Shown: positions 26,901-35,110 of the stretch, piece by piece
Layout: the number at the start of each line of letters is the position of its first letter
How positions within the stretch are numbered: position 1 is the first letter of the stretch
Source of the DNA: Ananas comosus
Lineage: Eukaryota > Streptophyta > Magnoliopsida > Poales > Bromeliaceae
DNA: 64,000 bases
Assembly: GCF_001540865.1 (NCBI RefSeq)
Contig: NC_033642.1
Coordinates: 4,139,950 to 4,203,949 of the forward strand
Direction of reading: 5' to 3'
Made by a program: the position numbers and the translations under genes
The notes under the pieces: model-generated
The model's database searches: none
Told to the model about the DNA's origin: nothing
The model's input: the letters and a program-made list of their open reading frames with translations, nothing else

Positions 26901-29900
26901 TTAGTTTTTTTTTTTAAAACAGTAAAGGTATGTTGTTCTCTACTTTAGTTTTTTTTGCATGTGTTATTTTGTTTTTAGCATTATTATAATCATATATCTG
27001 TTGTTTAGTTTATTTTTTTTCATTTTTTTTTCCAACGATGTGATTATTTGGTTATTCATAAAATATCTATTGTGTAATATGATTTTTAAAGAGTATTCAT
27101 TGTCCTTTAATAATTGTTAAAGCACCAAGTCATTGGCGCTATTAGGGGTCGGCCCTTAGATGAAGTGATGTCCGGTTAGGATGATAGTGGTCCCTGTGGA
27201 TGGTTGGTGGAATAGTATGATTTAAGGGGTGGAAATAATCAAAAGAGTACATCTAACGGTGGAAAACTTGGTAGCACCAAGACCAAGTGCTTGGTGCTAT
27301 TGATAGTATTGTAGCGGACTATACAAATATATAGAGTACTATACTCTTACGAGGACGATCGCTTTCGTACTCATAAATCATTTTCGATGATAGAGCTTCC
27401 GAATTGACAATCCATATCGTTAAATATTATCTAGAACATTTAAAACTTGTAGAAATCAAACTACATAATTTTTTGATATCATTTTACTTTAAGATCAAAA
27501 GATCTCAAAATTGATAATTTTTAACAGCCAGTATGGGATACTTGCTAGTTTAACGGTATAAAAGAATCAAAATCGGTTGAATTTTTTATAGAAAATTCTA
27601 TTCACTATCTAGATAAAGATCAATAACTCCGATCTTAAATTGAAGTATCCAATCATCCATTTTTAAGACGTCGTTCTATTTTGACCATTCATTTTATGCC
27701 CACTTGATGGACTTTATTATGATTTTGAAAAACTACAAAATTTATTTTCTAGAAGCTTTAAATGCTCTAGATTATATTCAATGGTGTGGATCGTTGATTC
27801 GAAAGCTCTATCATTGAAAACAACTTATAAGTATGAACGATTCTATACTCATAAGAGTATAGTAGCCCCATTGTGTGTGTGTGTGTATATACATGTATAT
27901 ATATATATATGTATATATATGTATATATATATGTATATATATGTATATATATATATATATGTATAGAGTAGGTCTTGTGTGCTAGTAGGAGTACGAAGGC
28001 CGTGCTCCTAAGCCATTTTCGATGATGAAGCTTCCGAATCGACGATCGACTCCGTTAGACTTGATCTAGCGTATTTGAAGTATCTAGAAAATAAATTTTG
28101 TTGTTTTTCGATATCATTTACCAAGCAATCGAAAGGGTTTAAAATCAATAATTTTTAATAGTTGATATATACCGTTTGCAAGTTTAACGGTATAAAAGTA
28201 TTCAAATCAGATGAAATTTTGCTAGAAAATTTTTTATACTATTTACAGCAGGATCAATATCTCTGATCGAAAATTTTAGTGCTATATCACCACTTTTTGT
28301 GAGATTTTTATTTTCAGCCTTTGATTTTGAACCCTTTCGATTGCTAGGTAAATGATATCGAAAAATCGCAAAATTTATTTTTTAGATATTTCAAATATTC
28401 TAGATCAAGTCTAACGGAGCCGATCGTCGATTCGAAAGCTCCATCATCAAAAACGGCTTAAGAGCACGGAGGCCTCCGTGCTCCTAATAGCACACAAGAC
28501 CTACTCTATATGTATATATATGTATATATATGTATGTATGTATGTATGTATATATATATCATTCATACATACATACATACATACCTACATACATACATAC
28601 CTACATACATACATACATGTGCATCCGCATGCACATGCGAGTGTGCGTCTATTTAAATATGTACATGTGTGTGTGTATACGTATATCGGTATATGTATAT
28701 ATGTGTGTATATATGCACGTGCGTGTGTGTATATATGTGTGTATGAGTGTGTGCAATACAGAGACCTTCATATTCATAAGTCATTTCTAATGATGGAGCT
28801 TCCGAATCAACGACCCATACTATTGAACATGATCTAGAGTATCTATAGTATCTAAAAACCAAATTTTGCAATTTTCTAAATATATAATGAAGTCCATCAA
28901 GTGTGTAACGGTCAAAATCGTACGCTCTCCTAAAAATTGAAGATCTAGTATACCAAATTGTTTTCGATGATAGGACACTCGAATCGACGATTGACTCTGT
29001 TAGACTTAATCTAGAGTTTTGAAGTATCTAGAAAATAAATTTTTATGATTTTTCAACATCATTTATATTTAAAACAAAGTCTCAAAATGAACGGCTGAAA
29101 ATAAAAATATCATAAAAAATAACGATAAAAGACTTACATTTCATATTAGAGATACTGAATTTACTCTAAATAGTGAAAAATTTTTCTATCAAATTTCACT
29201 GGATTTGAATTATTCTACGTCGTTAAACTTGCAAATGCCTCATATCCGCCTAACGTAAGTTAATGACTGGGTAAAACAACTTATATATTTCAACCAAAAA
29301 TTATTGTTTCACAAGAAATAAGAGCAAGGCATTGAAAAAAGACCAAAAGAGATGAGAATGGCTAACTCGTATTAACAGAAGCTAGATTGAATAAGCTCCT
29401 AGTCCTAGTATACATAAATGGCAACTCCATAACTATTGACTCTCGTAGAAGCCAAAAAGTTCAAATTTCGAAAGAACCAAACCAAAAAACTCATGCAACT
29501 GCCAACAAAAACAGACAAGTCCACAAGTGGTGCATGTTGAGAAAAAACTATAACATGCCTCCCGCATACACATGCACACCATGCACTTAAATCTTTTGTA
29601 GCACTATAGCACGCGGAGAGACTATCATGATCTTACGAATCTACAACTTCTTTATTGACTTCACTCCATCCTTACACTCCGAGACAGCATTCGAATCCTC
29701 GGGAGTAGATCGATATAAACCAACGCCCAGGCCCAATGTGCACACAAGCAGATGGTTGTGAACAACACAGAGATACACGTGGACAGCACATATGCATGTA
29801 CACGCACTAGCACAAGTAGACAAATATTCATACATGTGAAAGAATGCACACTTAATCACGAGCACACAAACATTACAGCAAATGTAGGGATATAACCGAT

Positions 29901-32900
29901 GAGTCAGGAAATGAAAGTGAATCATTTGTTTTGGCTCAGGACACTTTTTCTAATGACCGTCTCAGTCTTGGTTATGTAGGTGAAATCTGACTAATCTCAA
30001 TCTATCTCAATTTTCTATAAGAGAACCCGCTCCTAACCAAATCAAACAAGTTCCCACCAAAATGAAACATGTATAGGGTTTATTAGTAGAACATTTTATA
30101 CCTTGAAAGACTAGCATAGCTGCTTTATTTCAAATCGAGTCTGGCCCCAAAAAGCAACTCAAACCATACTCCACTCAGCTAACATATATTTATGTGAGCA
30201 CCAGGTTTCCGGTATTTTGGAATAAATATTTAAACGGATAATGGGACCAAACACAATTTTCTAGTCATTGCCTTTTCTCATAAATAGTAAAAAACTATAA
30301 ACCAACCACCAGGCAAACATCTCTACTATTCTTAATTAATGCAGCTGGAAATGCTTAAATCTAAACTAGTCTAGTAATACCATTTCTCCTAAATAGTATG
30401 AACAAACAACTAGTTACTTCTGTATTGGCTATTCAGTACTTACCAACAAAATCAACAAATTGAGTTGAACCGAGTCAACCTTGTATTTGATTATTTTGTA
30501 ATGTCAAGTACACTTAATTCATGTTGTCATAATCAAGTTTCCACTTATATATAAAACATAAACAAAAATGCATACCTAGATTGAACATGTGAATGCAACA
30601 ATTTGGAAGAGTAATGAAATCTCAATGAAAACTTTGTCATAGAATTCCAACAGAAAACTATACGCAGCATTAGAATCTTGATTTTCTGGGTTCTGTTCTA
30701 TCATTATATATAATTTGTAGGTATATAGTCACCTAGAAGAAGGCACAATAAAATCATTCTGAAATTTGATTAACCACACCTTTTGGTATCTCAGTCGAAC
30801 CTTCAGCAACTCCTTGCTGTAATCGACATAGAAGGTAATGTCTTTCATCTGCTTCTTTGTCGGATTCAACTAATGGTGCTGTAGAAGAAAGAAAGCAACA
30901 GATATAAATATGTAATGAACTTCTAGATTTCTAGTTCATATACCAAATTGAAGCATCCAACAAACATATAACTCATTGTTGAACGCCAGTGCAACTGGTG
31001 GCCCCGGCCGGCACCTAGATTGATTGGATAGGGCAAGCTGAAAGTGCAACGTTGAAGGGAGAGGGAGGGTTTAGCAACTCAAAACTCAAAAAGGCATTGG
31101 AGGTCACAACAATTGGAGGCGCCGCTCATGGGATAGAAATGAATTTCCAAATGCAGCCCTGTTCACTCCTAGCCGCTTGGTGGGATCCAGTAATCCCATT
31201 CCATCGGGTATTTAACTCAACCAGATTCCTCTCGCAAATCTTGACACCCCCCAAGTTGCCAAATCTACCCAATGAAATCCTCTTGACTTAGCCAATCTGA
31301 TCCAATCCTAGGTGCCAACAAGTCCTACTATGAATAAAACGAACAAGAGATTCTGTATTTATATATATGCCCCTGTAAAATCAGAAATTTCAATGTATGC
31401 TCCTCAAAAACTTACTTCCTAACATATATAATTTGTACTTGCAGAAGTGTCCCGCCTTAGAAAGTAAACTTCTATATAACAAAACTTACCCCCCGAGCTC
31501 CTCGGCAGAAAAGAGAGCCTTCATAAGAAATAGCAATTTTGGTGTCGTATGAAATTCATATTTTACAGGGATATAATTTAATAGGTGGATACGCATAAAC
31601 GTTAGAAGACCTTATGAGTGCAGTCTCTTACGAACTGTGTTAGATGGGAAGATTCCCCTATATCCCAAGCAATCCAACCTAGGATCTTTGCACCATTTCC
31701 AACCAATACTATTTCCCTGTGCGGATGATTCAGCAGCATGATCGATGCCCGTTCCCCAACCAACAGACGCAGCTTCAGGTTCTTGAGTTGATGGTGCAGC
31801 GTTAGATAGGTCACCACCAAATCTCTGCCAACAAGCAAATTCCTTGCTCACGTTCTCTATGTCAACCTTGGACCGGAGCCTATATCTGCAAAACATGTAG
31901 GGGAATAAAATCAGCATTAACTTGAGCTATGAAATATCGTATGTTCAAATCAGGAAGTGTAATACATCAACTTTTGCTACTAAAATGAGATGCAAGTTAT
32001 GAGACGATCCAGATGCAAATTTATTTCTACCAAATGCTACCAACTGCGCATAAAGTGGGGTAAACAGTAGGATCTCTCTAGATTGTCAAAAATATAGTAG
32101 ATATTCAGATTTCAGAAATATACCCATCCGCTTTTTCCATATTATCAGAAACTTGGATGTGGTACTCTCTCAATATTACAGTACATTCCACATCACGAGA
32201 AAACAAAGTTTTGACTCAAATAGCCATCAATACTAACCCCTGTCTTTGTGAATTTCTGGACATCATTTCCCCTCACTTGTAGCGCTGCCTTTTGTATTTC
32301 ACTGACTCAGGCCTCAGATTTAAAACTATCCAAGTCCTATCGACCTTGTTTATTCTAATTTGCACTTTCCAGCTTACATAAAAGCTAATGTGTCGCTTAG
32401 GATTAGTACCAAAAAATAAAATAGGAAAATTCAGCGCGGGAATAAAGAAGTCGAAGCTATGGAACCAAAAAAGAAAAAATTCTAACTAGGATTTAGGCGC
32501 CTTACTTGTTGAAGCAATCCAAGAGCTCGTCCAAGACGACCGCATCGACGTCGGCAAGCAAAGTGAGCGGGTCGTGGGGATCGCCCTTTGCAGGCCCAGA
32601 GCCGGTCCGGTCGAGCTTGTGATCGGCGGGAGGCGGGCGATAGAGGAAGAGGTCGTAGAGGAACCTGCCCTGCGGCGTGAGCAGGGCGGCGTAGATGGGG
32701 GGAGGGTGGTAGAGAGAGACATTGGGCGTGGGAAAGTGGGAGGAAGACTCGTCGCTTCCAACTGCGGCGAGGGCCGGAACAGCGAGAGGGCGGACGTCGT
32801 TGGTGAGGAGGCCCTGCAGGAACTTGGCGGCGTCGGGCCCGCGGAATCGGACCACAGAGCGGGAGCCCAGGCGGCAGGCCAGGGGGCCCACCGCCGACGA

Positions 32901-33011
32901 CGAGGGCTGCTGGGGCCCGGAGGAGAGGAGTCTGGGCAGCGCAGCGTGGAAGTGGCGGGAAAGGGTTGAGATCGGAGTGCGGAGGCGCCAGTAGGAGGTA
33001 AAAGGAGGCAT
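7014..33011 (-). CDS. IBA57: IBA57-like mitochondrial Fe-S cluster assembly protein (GcvT/YgfZ family), five exons
   Basis: Exons on the minus strand: 33011-32506, 31885-31632, 30878-30780, 7501-7343 and 7258-7014. Joined they give 1263 nt, 420 codons plus TAA, with all four junctions GT-AG and in phase. Exon 1 carries an Arg/Ser-rich start with almost no acidic residues (mitochondrial presequence), then [17 protein letters not shown] (residues 56-72) and [18 protein letters not shown] (107-124). Exon 4 carries the family signature KGCYVGQE (306-313, Cys308). IBA57/YgfZ proteins bind tetrahydrofolate and act with ISCA1/2 in late [4Fe-4S] cluster assembly; that role is family knowledge. The length fits plant members. 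Intron sizes are 620, 753, 23,278 and 84 nt; intron 3 is filled with transposons. An in-frame upstream ATG at 33260 exists, but it lies in retroelement-derived sequence, so the ATG at 33011 is preferred. Confidence 0.9.
7343..7501 (-). CDS. IBA57: IBA57-like, exon 4
   Basis: 159 nt, acceptor AATCAG|GTGAAGC, donor GTGAAG|GTACTT. It encodes [20 protein letters not shown] and then the CYVGQE signature, followed by [15 protein letters not shown]. It is joined to exon 3 across a 23.3-kb intron. Confidence 0.9.
7502..8857. other. IBA57 intron 3, gene-distal start
   Basis: Intronic sequence without a recognisable element or coding frame. Short open frames around 8489-8730 have no domain. Confidence 0.5.
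8858..10659 (+). repeat. 1.8-kb direct repeat, copy 1 (intronic)
   Basis: Starts GGGAAGAAAAAGAGAGG and ends in a (TA)n tract. It is repeated from 10661 with a few percent of substitutions and several indels. A minus-strand 60-80-codon frame containing [19 protein letters not shown] is shared by both copies but matches nothing I know. Confidence 0.9.
9752..10493. mobile_element. LTR-like element with inverted TGTAACGATCCGA ends, copy 1
   Basis: Bounded by TGTAACGATCCGA and TCGGATCGTTACA, with inverted pairing continuing over about 60 bp. Just outside the left end CTCTGATACTAAA resembles the reverse of a tRNA-Met primer binding site. An internal GGGGCGTTACA at 9882-9892 marks a possible 141-bp minus-strand LTR. 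No protein is encoded. Confidence 0.5.
10660..10660. other. Single-N assembly join
   Basis: One N directly after a (TA)n run and directly before the second copy of the 1.8-kb repeat. Confidence 0.9.
10661..12513 (+). repeat. 1.8-kb direct repeat, copy 2 (intronic)
   Basis: Second copy of 8858-10659, again ending in (TA)n. It has an extra internal tandem duplication of about 71 bp (ACATCAGTCGTTTGG at 11013 and 11084) and lacks a short segment present in copy 1. Real duplication and allelic contig overlap are both possible. Confidence 0.9.
11609..12351. mobile_element. LTR-like element with inverted TGTAACGATCCGA ends, copy 2
   Basis: Same element as at 9752-10493, carried along in the larger duplication. 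Confidence 0.5.
12514..13060. mobile_element. Micron-like TIR element in a TA microsatellite
   Basis: 547 bp. Long inverted arms (over 110 bp) with the family core TTTTCGATGATG, CGACGATCGGCTCCGTTAG and its complement. It is flanked on the left by (TA)n and on the right by TATG repeats. Rice Micron elements are known to insert in TA microsatellites; membership in that group is inferred from this habit. No coding capacity. Confidence 0.7.
13061..13190. repeat. TATG/TG microsatellite
   Basis: Alternating GTATAT, GTGTAT and TATG units directly next to the Micron-like element. Confidence 0.9.
13270..13690 (+). mobile_element. Del/Tekay-like LTR fragment
   Basis: Contains the conserved run CCTATTGGAAACTATGATTA then TAGTTCTCACTCCC that also occurs in the LTRs at 16678, 20410 and 37468 (there as CCCACTGGGAA...TAGTTCTCAC). 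No ends are visible. Confidence 0.5.
13725..14020. mobile_element. Half of a Micron-like element
   Basis: Carries the right half of the family (CCGTTAAACTAGCAAGC, CCGGCCGTTAAAAATGG, GACCATCGATTGGAAAG, CCATCATCAAAAATAA). The left half is missing. Confidence 0.5.
14030..14727. other. Unassigned intronic sequence
   Basis: No element ends or coding frame recognised, apart from a tandem GCCCGAAGTCACTATTTGCA duplication at about 14112-14150. Confidence 0.4.
14728..15975. mobile_element. GC-capped non-autonomous TIR element (GCACGG type)
   Basis: About 1.25 kb. Ends AAGGTTTAAAGTGCC and (inverted) AAGGTTTTAAGTTGCC pair imperfectly. Both ends are built of GCACGG/CGTGCC words, giving long open frames without meaning. 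Flanks read GACATAACC and GACCATAACC, a 9-10-bp target duplication with one indel, which would suit a Mutator-type element. Confidence 0.5.
15976..16677 (+). mobile_element. Host LTR fragment, left of the nested solo LTR
   Basis: Reads into TGGACCTAGTGAGTCGAGC and GGTTATACCC, then continues after the inserted LTR at 20410 as ACTGGGAATTATGTTTATAG. It is therefore the first part of an older Del/Tekay-like LTR. Confidence 0.6.
16678..20409 (+). mobile_element. Solo LTR of a Del/Tekay-like retrotransposon
   Basis: Starts TGTAATACATTGG and ends GGGGCGTGACA. The direct flanks are TACCC (16673-16677) and TACCC (20410-20414), a perfect 5-bp target duplication. Length is 3.7 kb, of which about 376 bp is a later MITE. 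The interior contains CAGCAG-rich leader sequence (17590-17790) and the conserved CCCACTGGGAACTG. Open frames inside are not genes. It lies in another LTR, all within IBA57 intron 3. Confidence 0.8.
19580..19955. mobile_element. MITE inside the solo LTR
   Basis: 376 bp with about 45-bp inverted ends: GGCTAAAGTACAGAAAACCC against GGCTAAATTACATAAAACCC. The pairing covers CCCCCTATCAAAACCC and the TTTTTCACTTTC that follows. No coding. Confidence 0.75.
20410..20870 (+). mobile_element. Host LTR fragment, right of the nested solo LTR
   Basis: Continuation of the LTR fragment that ends at 16677; it begins with the second TACCC copy and the ACTGGGAA/TAGTTCTCACCGC motif. Confidence 0.55.
20885..20937. 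repeat. (CT)n microsatellite
   Basis: About 45 bp of TC repeats with few interruptions. Confidence 0.95.
20938..21380. mobile_element. Micron-like element, right end lost
   Basis: Family core present (GGTTTCGATGCTGCGGCTTC, CAACGATCGGCTTC). The right arm stops at GGCATCATCGAAAA, where a CA microsatellite begins. Confidence 0.6.
21380..21535. repeat. CA/TG/GC compound microsatellite
   Basis: Runs of CA, ATGT, CACACG, TG and GCGCGC, partly self-complementary. Confidence 0.9.
21536..21955. mobile_element. Micron-like element, partial and degraded
   Basis: Close to the copy at 12514 but missing the left arm. It ends GTAGCCGACTCTATAATATA next to (TA)n. Confidence 0.6.
21984..22140 (+). mobile_element. 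CAGTGATT...CCTAGGCG GC-rich repeat, copy 1
   Basis: Starts CAGTGATTAAAAAAGCCGCC and is made of overlapping CCTAGGC / GGCGCGCGCC words, ending in an A run. The same opening recurs at 22474. I do not recognise the superfamily. Confidence 0.5.
22240..22467 (-). pseudogene. Ty1/copia pol fragment (RNase H region)
   Basis: 75 codons with [33 protein letters not shown] and LVTWRSKKQ, which are diagnostic of copia pol just after the reverse transcriptase. It is isolated, on the opposite strand to the copia element at 22769, and flanked by two GC-rich repeats. Confidence 0.9.
22474..22763 (+). mobile_element. CAGTGATT...CCTAGGCG GC-rich repeat, copy 2 (5' part)
   Basis: Begins CAGTGATTTAAAAAGCGCGCC, followed by many CCTAGGCG/GGCGCGCC words and a CT-rich stretch. 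It is interrupted at GTATC by the copia element and resumes at 26428. Confidence 0.5.
22769..22957 (+). repeat. Copia 5' LTR
   Basis: Starts TATTATGATATA (the 3' LTR has TGTTACGATATA, so the terminal TG has mutated to TA) and ends CTTCTTTCA. Confidence 0.9.
22958..22973 (+). promoter_or_regulatory. Copia primer binding site
   Basis: TGGTATCAGAGCGGGA, complementary to the 3' end of initiator tRNA-Met and directly abutting the LTR. Confidence 0.9.
23422..24423 (+). pseudogene. Copia gag (UBN2-type) with CCHC knuckle, broken
   Basis: Gag-like text continues through in-frame stops and at least one frameshift: [20 protein letters not shown] (from 23838), [16 protein letters not shown], then the knuckle [14 protein letters not shown] (about 24292-24333). 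It cannot make a full protein. Confidence 0.85.
24421..24921 (+). pseudogene. Copia protease and pre-integrase region
   Basis: [11 protein letters not shown] is the protease site (family D-S/T-G, here D-I-G, so the Thr/Ser is lost). [10 protein letters not shown] is the GAG-pre-integrase motif. The frame ends shortly after. Confidence 0.85.
24948..26198 (+). pseudogene. Copia integrase fused to C-terminal RNase H
   Basis: 416 codons. The integrase core shows the three acidic positions in [16 protein letters not shown] and LAERKHRH. After the integrase tail (about 25,870) the frame goes directly to [47 protein letters not shown] and LADIFTKPL, the end of copia RNase H. About 250 residues of reverse transcriptase are absent, yet the frame is preserved. 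Confidence 0.9.
26211..26422 (+). repeat. Copia 3' LTR
   Basis: Starts TGTTACGATATA and ends CTTCTTTCA. It differs from the 5' LTR by a 23-24-bp internal duplication and a few substitutions. Confidence 0.9.
26428..26935 (+). mobile_element. CCTAGGCG repeat copy 2, resumed; T-rich tract with TGTAAACA words
   Basis: CT-rich sequence after the copia insertion, then T runs alternating with TGTAAACA and AATAAAGACT. It ends with a donor-like AAAGGTATGT. No gene is recognised; the frames here are pyrimidine artefacts. Confidence 0.45.
27112..27325. mobile_element. Small TIR element (AGCACCAAG type)
   Basis: About 215 bp, left AAAGCACCAAGTCATTGGCG, right CCAAGTGCTTGGTGCTATTG and then GTAGCGGACTATA. 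It is followed by TA-rich sequence and the next Micron-like element. Relatives are found at 49871 and 51046. Confidence 0.5.
27328..27874. mobile_element. Micron-like TIR element
   Basis: Arms TAGAGTACTATACTCTTACG and (inverted) GGGGCTACTATACTCTTATG, with the family core in both arms. A TG/TA microsatellite follows. Confidence 0.75.
27875..27963. repeat. TG/TA microsatellite
   Basis: GTGTGT, then TATATATG units, bridging two Micron-like elements. Confidence 0.95.
27964..28508. mobile_element. Micron-like TIR element, best-preserved arms
   Basis: 545 bp. Ends TAGAGTAGGTCTTGTGTGCT and TAGCACACAAGACCTACTCT are perfect inverses. The arms pair for about 190 bp through CGAATCGACGATCGACTCCG. TA microsatellites lie on both sides. 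Confidence 0.85.
28509..28750. repeat. TATG/CATA/TG compound microsatellite
   Basis: TATG units then an inverted CATACATACATA block and TGTGTA units. Long Tyr-Ile-His frames are artefacts. Confidence 0.95.
28751..29265. mobile_element. Two partial Micron-like elements
   Basis: One left arm at about 28760-28900 and another left-arm/centre at 28935-29265, each with the GATGATGGAGC or GATGATAGGACAC core. Right arms are missing. Confidence 0.5.
29266..30779. other. IBA57 intron 3, exon-3-proximal end
   Basis: No element or coding frame recognised. It leads to the donor of intron 3 at 30779. Confidence 0.5.
30780..30878 (-). CDS. IBA57: IBA57-like, exon 3
   Basis: 99 nt between acceptor TTCTACAG|CACC and donor CAAAAG|GTGTGG. 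It encodes [12 protein letters not shown] and then [15 protein letters not shown], the segment that precedes the conserved EAIPLEYN in this family. The residue before Arg in LLCRLQQ is Cys, where I would expect Trp. Confidence 0.85.
31010..31316. mobile_element. MITE in IBA57 intron 2
   Basis: About 307 bp between GGCACCTAGATTGATTGG and the inverse CCAATCCTAGGTGCC, with imperfect pairing. The 79-codon frame inside (31052-31291) has no known domain. Confidence 0.5.
31632..31885 (-). CDS. IBA57: IBA57-like, exon 2
   Basis: 254 nt between acceptor TTTTGCAG|ATATAGG and donor GTTC|GTAAGA. It starts [12 protein letters not shown] and ends near [18 protein letters not shown], both typical of plant IBA57. 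Phase is kept on both sides. Confidence 0.88.
32506..33011 (-). CDS. IBA57: IBA57-like, exon 1
   Basis: 506 nt from ATG (33011-33009) to donor AACAA|GTAAGG. It encodes the presequence and the first half of the GcvT-like domain. GC-rich, unlike the rest of the gene. Confidence 0.9.
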
Positions 33012-33235
33012 TTTCTTATGTTTTTCTCTTTTTCTTTTTCTTTTTCTTTTTCTTTTCTCTGGTTTGCGTTTGTGTTCTTCGGGGCGGGGGTGGCGGTGGT
33101 GGTGTTTAGGATGGAGGAAGCTGAGAGGGCGATGAGAACTAGTGGGCCGGCCACGGGGGCCGGGTGGACGTGTGTCCCAACACCTGTCGCTCGAAAAGCC
33201 CGCCAAGTTTGGACAATACCAGCTAGCATATCTGG
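33012..33235 (-). promoter_or_regulatory. IBA57 5' UTR and proximal promoter region
   Basis: Directly upstream of ATG 33011 the minus strand has a purine-rich leader of repeated GAAAAA units (33020-33058), then GC-rich sequence. Only about 220 bp separate the start codon from the recognisable end of the Tat element. No TATA box is obvious. Confidence 0.45.
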
Positions 33236-33493
33236 AAGGTACGAAAGCTAGCGAGATCATTATAAGCCCTCAAACATTCGAGTTCAGTAAAGTTCTAAAT
33301 TTTGTTGAGCTGAGAGCCTGGCTTCGTCCAAATCGTCTAACTCATCGAGTTTTAATAAGACATTTTTTTCATTCGTTAATTCATATTGTACTATGATTCT
33401 GAGTGATAGTATTTCCACCTTCACATAGAGTACTGCTTCCGTCCCGAATACTAGAGAATACGGGGTTGATTGGGTGAGAGTTCTATATGTAGT

Positions 33494-33739
33494 TCAATAA
33501 GCCCAAAGTGACTCTGAAATTTTATTGTGCCATTTTCTTTTATTCTTGCCAACTATTTTCTTCAAAAGTTTTGTAAAGGTCTTGTTAAAGATTTCAGCAA
33601 GTCCATTGGCCCTGACATTATATATTAACGAATATCTCCAGTCAATTTTGTGGTGGGTAGCAAACCTGCTGATTTTGAAACTTATGAAAGCTGGACCATT
33701 ATCGGATATGATCCGACGCGGGACCCTGAAGCGATTCAA
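33494..33739 (-). pseudogene. Tat-element integrase core fragment
   Basis: FRVPRRIISDNGPAFISFKI holds the second catalytic Asp; WRYSLIYNVRANGLAE precedes FNKTFTKLLKKIV. The final motif WHNKISESLWAY is typical of Tat integrases. Gln in the usual PQANG is replaced by Arg (VRANG). Confidence 0.88.
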
Positions 33740-33789
33740 AATATTTTCTTTAAAAAATCTTAATACATTATTTGCCCTTACTTTTTTTA

Positions 33790-34795
33790 GGGTGCGTTCG
33801 GGTTATCTTAGCAGGATTACAGGCAATCCTGCCAGAATTACCGCATTTCGTTCATTCAGTATGTAATTTGTTCGGTATTGCAGCATTACAAAAGGCGTAA
33901 GATTATACCAAAAATATTACCGAGGAGGAGGGTGTGTATCTTGGATTACTGAATGCGGCTAATCTTGCATGTTATATAAAATTACAAATTTATCCCTCCA
34001 ACTCCTGAAACCCTTTCAATATGTCATTTTAAAAATTTTAATTTAAAATTTTGAATTGTCAACTTTTAAATTTTAAATTTTGAACTTTAATTTTCAATTT
34101 TCAAATTAAAATTTTCAATTTTTCAAATTTCAATTTTAAATTTTGAACTTTAATTTTTAATTTTCAAATTTAAATTTTTATTTTTAAAATTTTCAATTTT
34201 AAACTTTAAAGTTAATTTTAAATTTTAAATTTTAATTTTAAAATTAAATTTTAAAATTAAAAATTTTAAATTTTAAATCTAAAATTTAAATTTTAAATTT
34301 TAAATTTTAAATCTAAAATTTTAAATTTTAAATTTGTATTTTAAATTCTAAATTTTAAATTTATATTTTAAATTTTAAATTTTAAATTTATATTTATATT
34401 TAAATTTTAGATTTTAAATTTATAAATTTTATATTTATATTTTAAATTAAAATATTAAATTTTATATTTTTGTTCAAATTTAAAATTTAATAATTAAATT
34501 TTGAAAATTTAAATTATTTAAAATAAAATTTAGTAAAAAAAATATTACTTGTAAACAGTGAAAAAAAAAGCTTGCCAAATATAGCTAAGGGCAATTTGGA
34601 ATAGACTATACTTTATTATTATTATTAAGATTACTGAATTTTATAAACTGAACCAGATATACTAATGATTAAACACTACAATCCAGTGCATTAAACCAAA
34701 CACGCATATACAGTAGTAATCTCATTTAGAAATCCAAGATAACTGGATATATCGAAATACTCTTTAATGTTACATAACTCGAACCAAATGCACCC
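33790..34795. mobile_element. PIF/Harbinger-like MITE inside the integrase core
   Basis: 1006 bp; TIRs GGGTGCGTTCGGGTTAT and (inverted) GGGTGCATTTGGTTCGAGTT. A perfect TTA target duplication sits at 33787-33789 and 34796-34798. The interior (about 33,990-34,540) is almost only AAATTT/TTTAAA words. Confidence 0.85.
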
Positions 34796-34885
34796 TTAGG
34801 GGAATGGTTTGGCCTACCTTGAAAATAGTTGGTGGCAGCGAGAATGAATTGTGTTTTCGAGAGGAAGGAGGATTGATAAGCCCTA

Positions 34886-35110
34886 TCACATCAGTCCCCA
34901 CATATCGAATGGCCAAAATGCGACCGTAGGGGTAAAGGTCAGGTGTTGGTGGATAAAGTTACAATGAATTTGCATTGGTGGCACTTTTTTGGCATACTTC
35001 ATACAATCCTGAATCATTGTAGGCCAATAATAATCTAAATGTTTAATCTTCAAACGCATTTTTGGGCTAGATTGATGAGCACCACACATGTCCGAATGTA
35101 CTTCATGCAT
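34886..35110 (-). pseudogene. Tat-element integrase zinc-binding fragment
   Basis: HEVHSDMCGAHQSSPKM and YYWPTMIQDCMKYAKK, then FWPFDMWGLM: the H-H-C-C integrase N-domain running into the first catalytic region. The first Cys position of the C-x2-C pair is kept (DCMKYAKK), while the second reads as Lys/Ala, so metal binding is probably lost. Confidence 0.85.

Noticed and set aside
31052..31291. 79-codon frame on the strand opposite IBA57
   Set aside because: Lies within a MITE in IBA57 intron 2 and has no recognisable domain.
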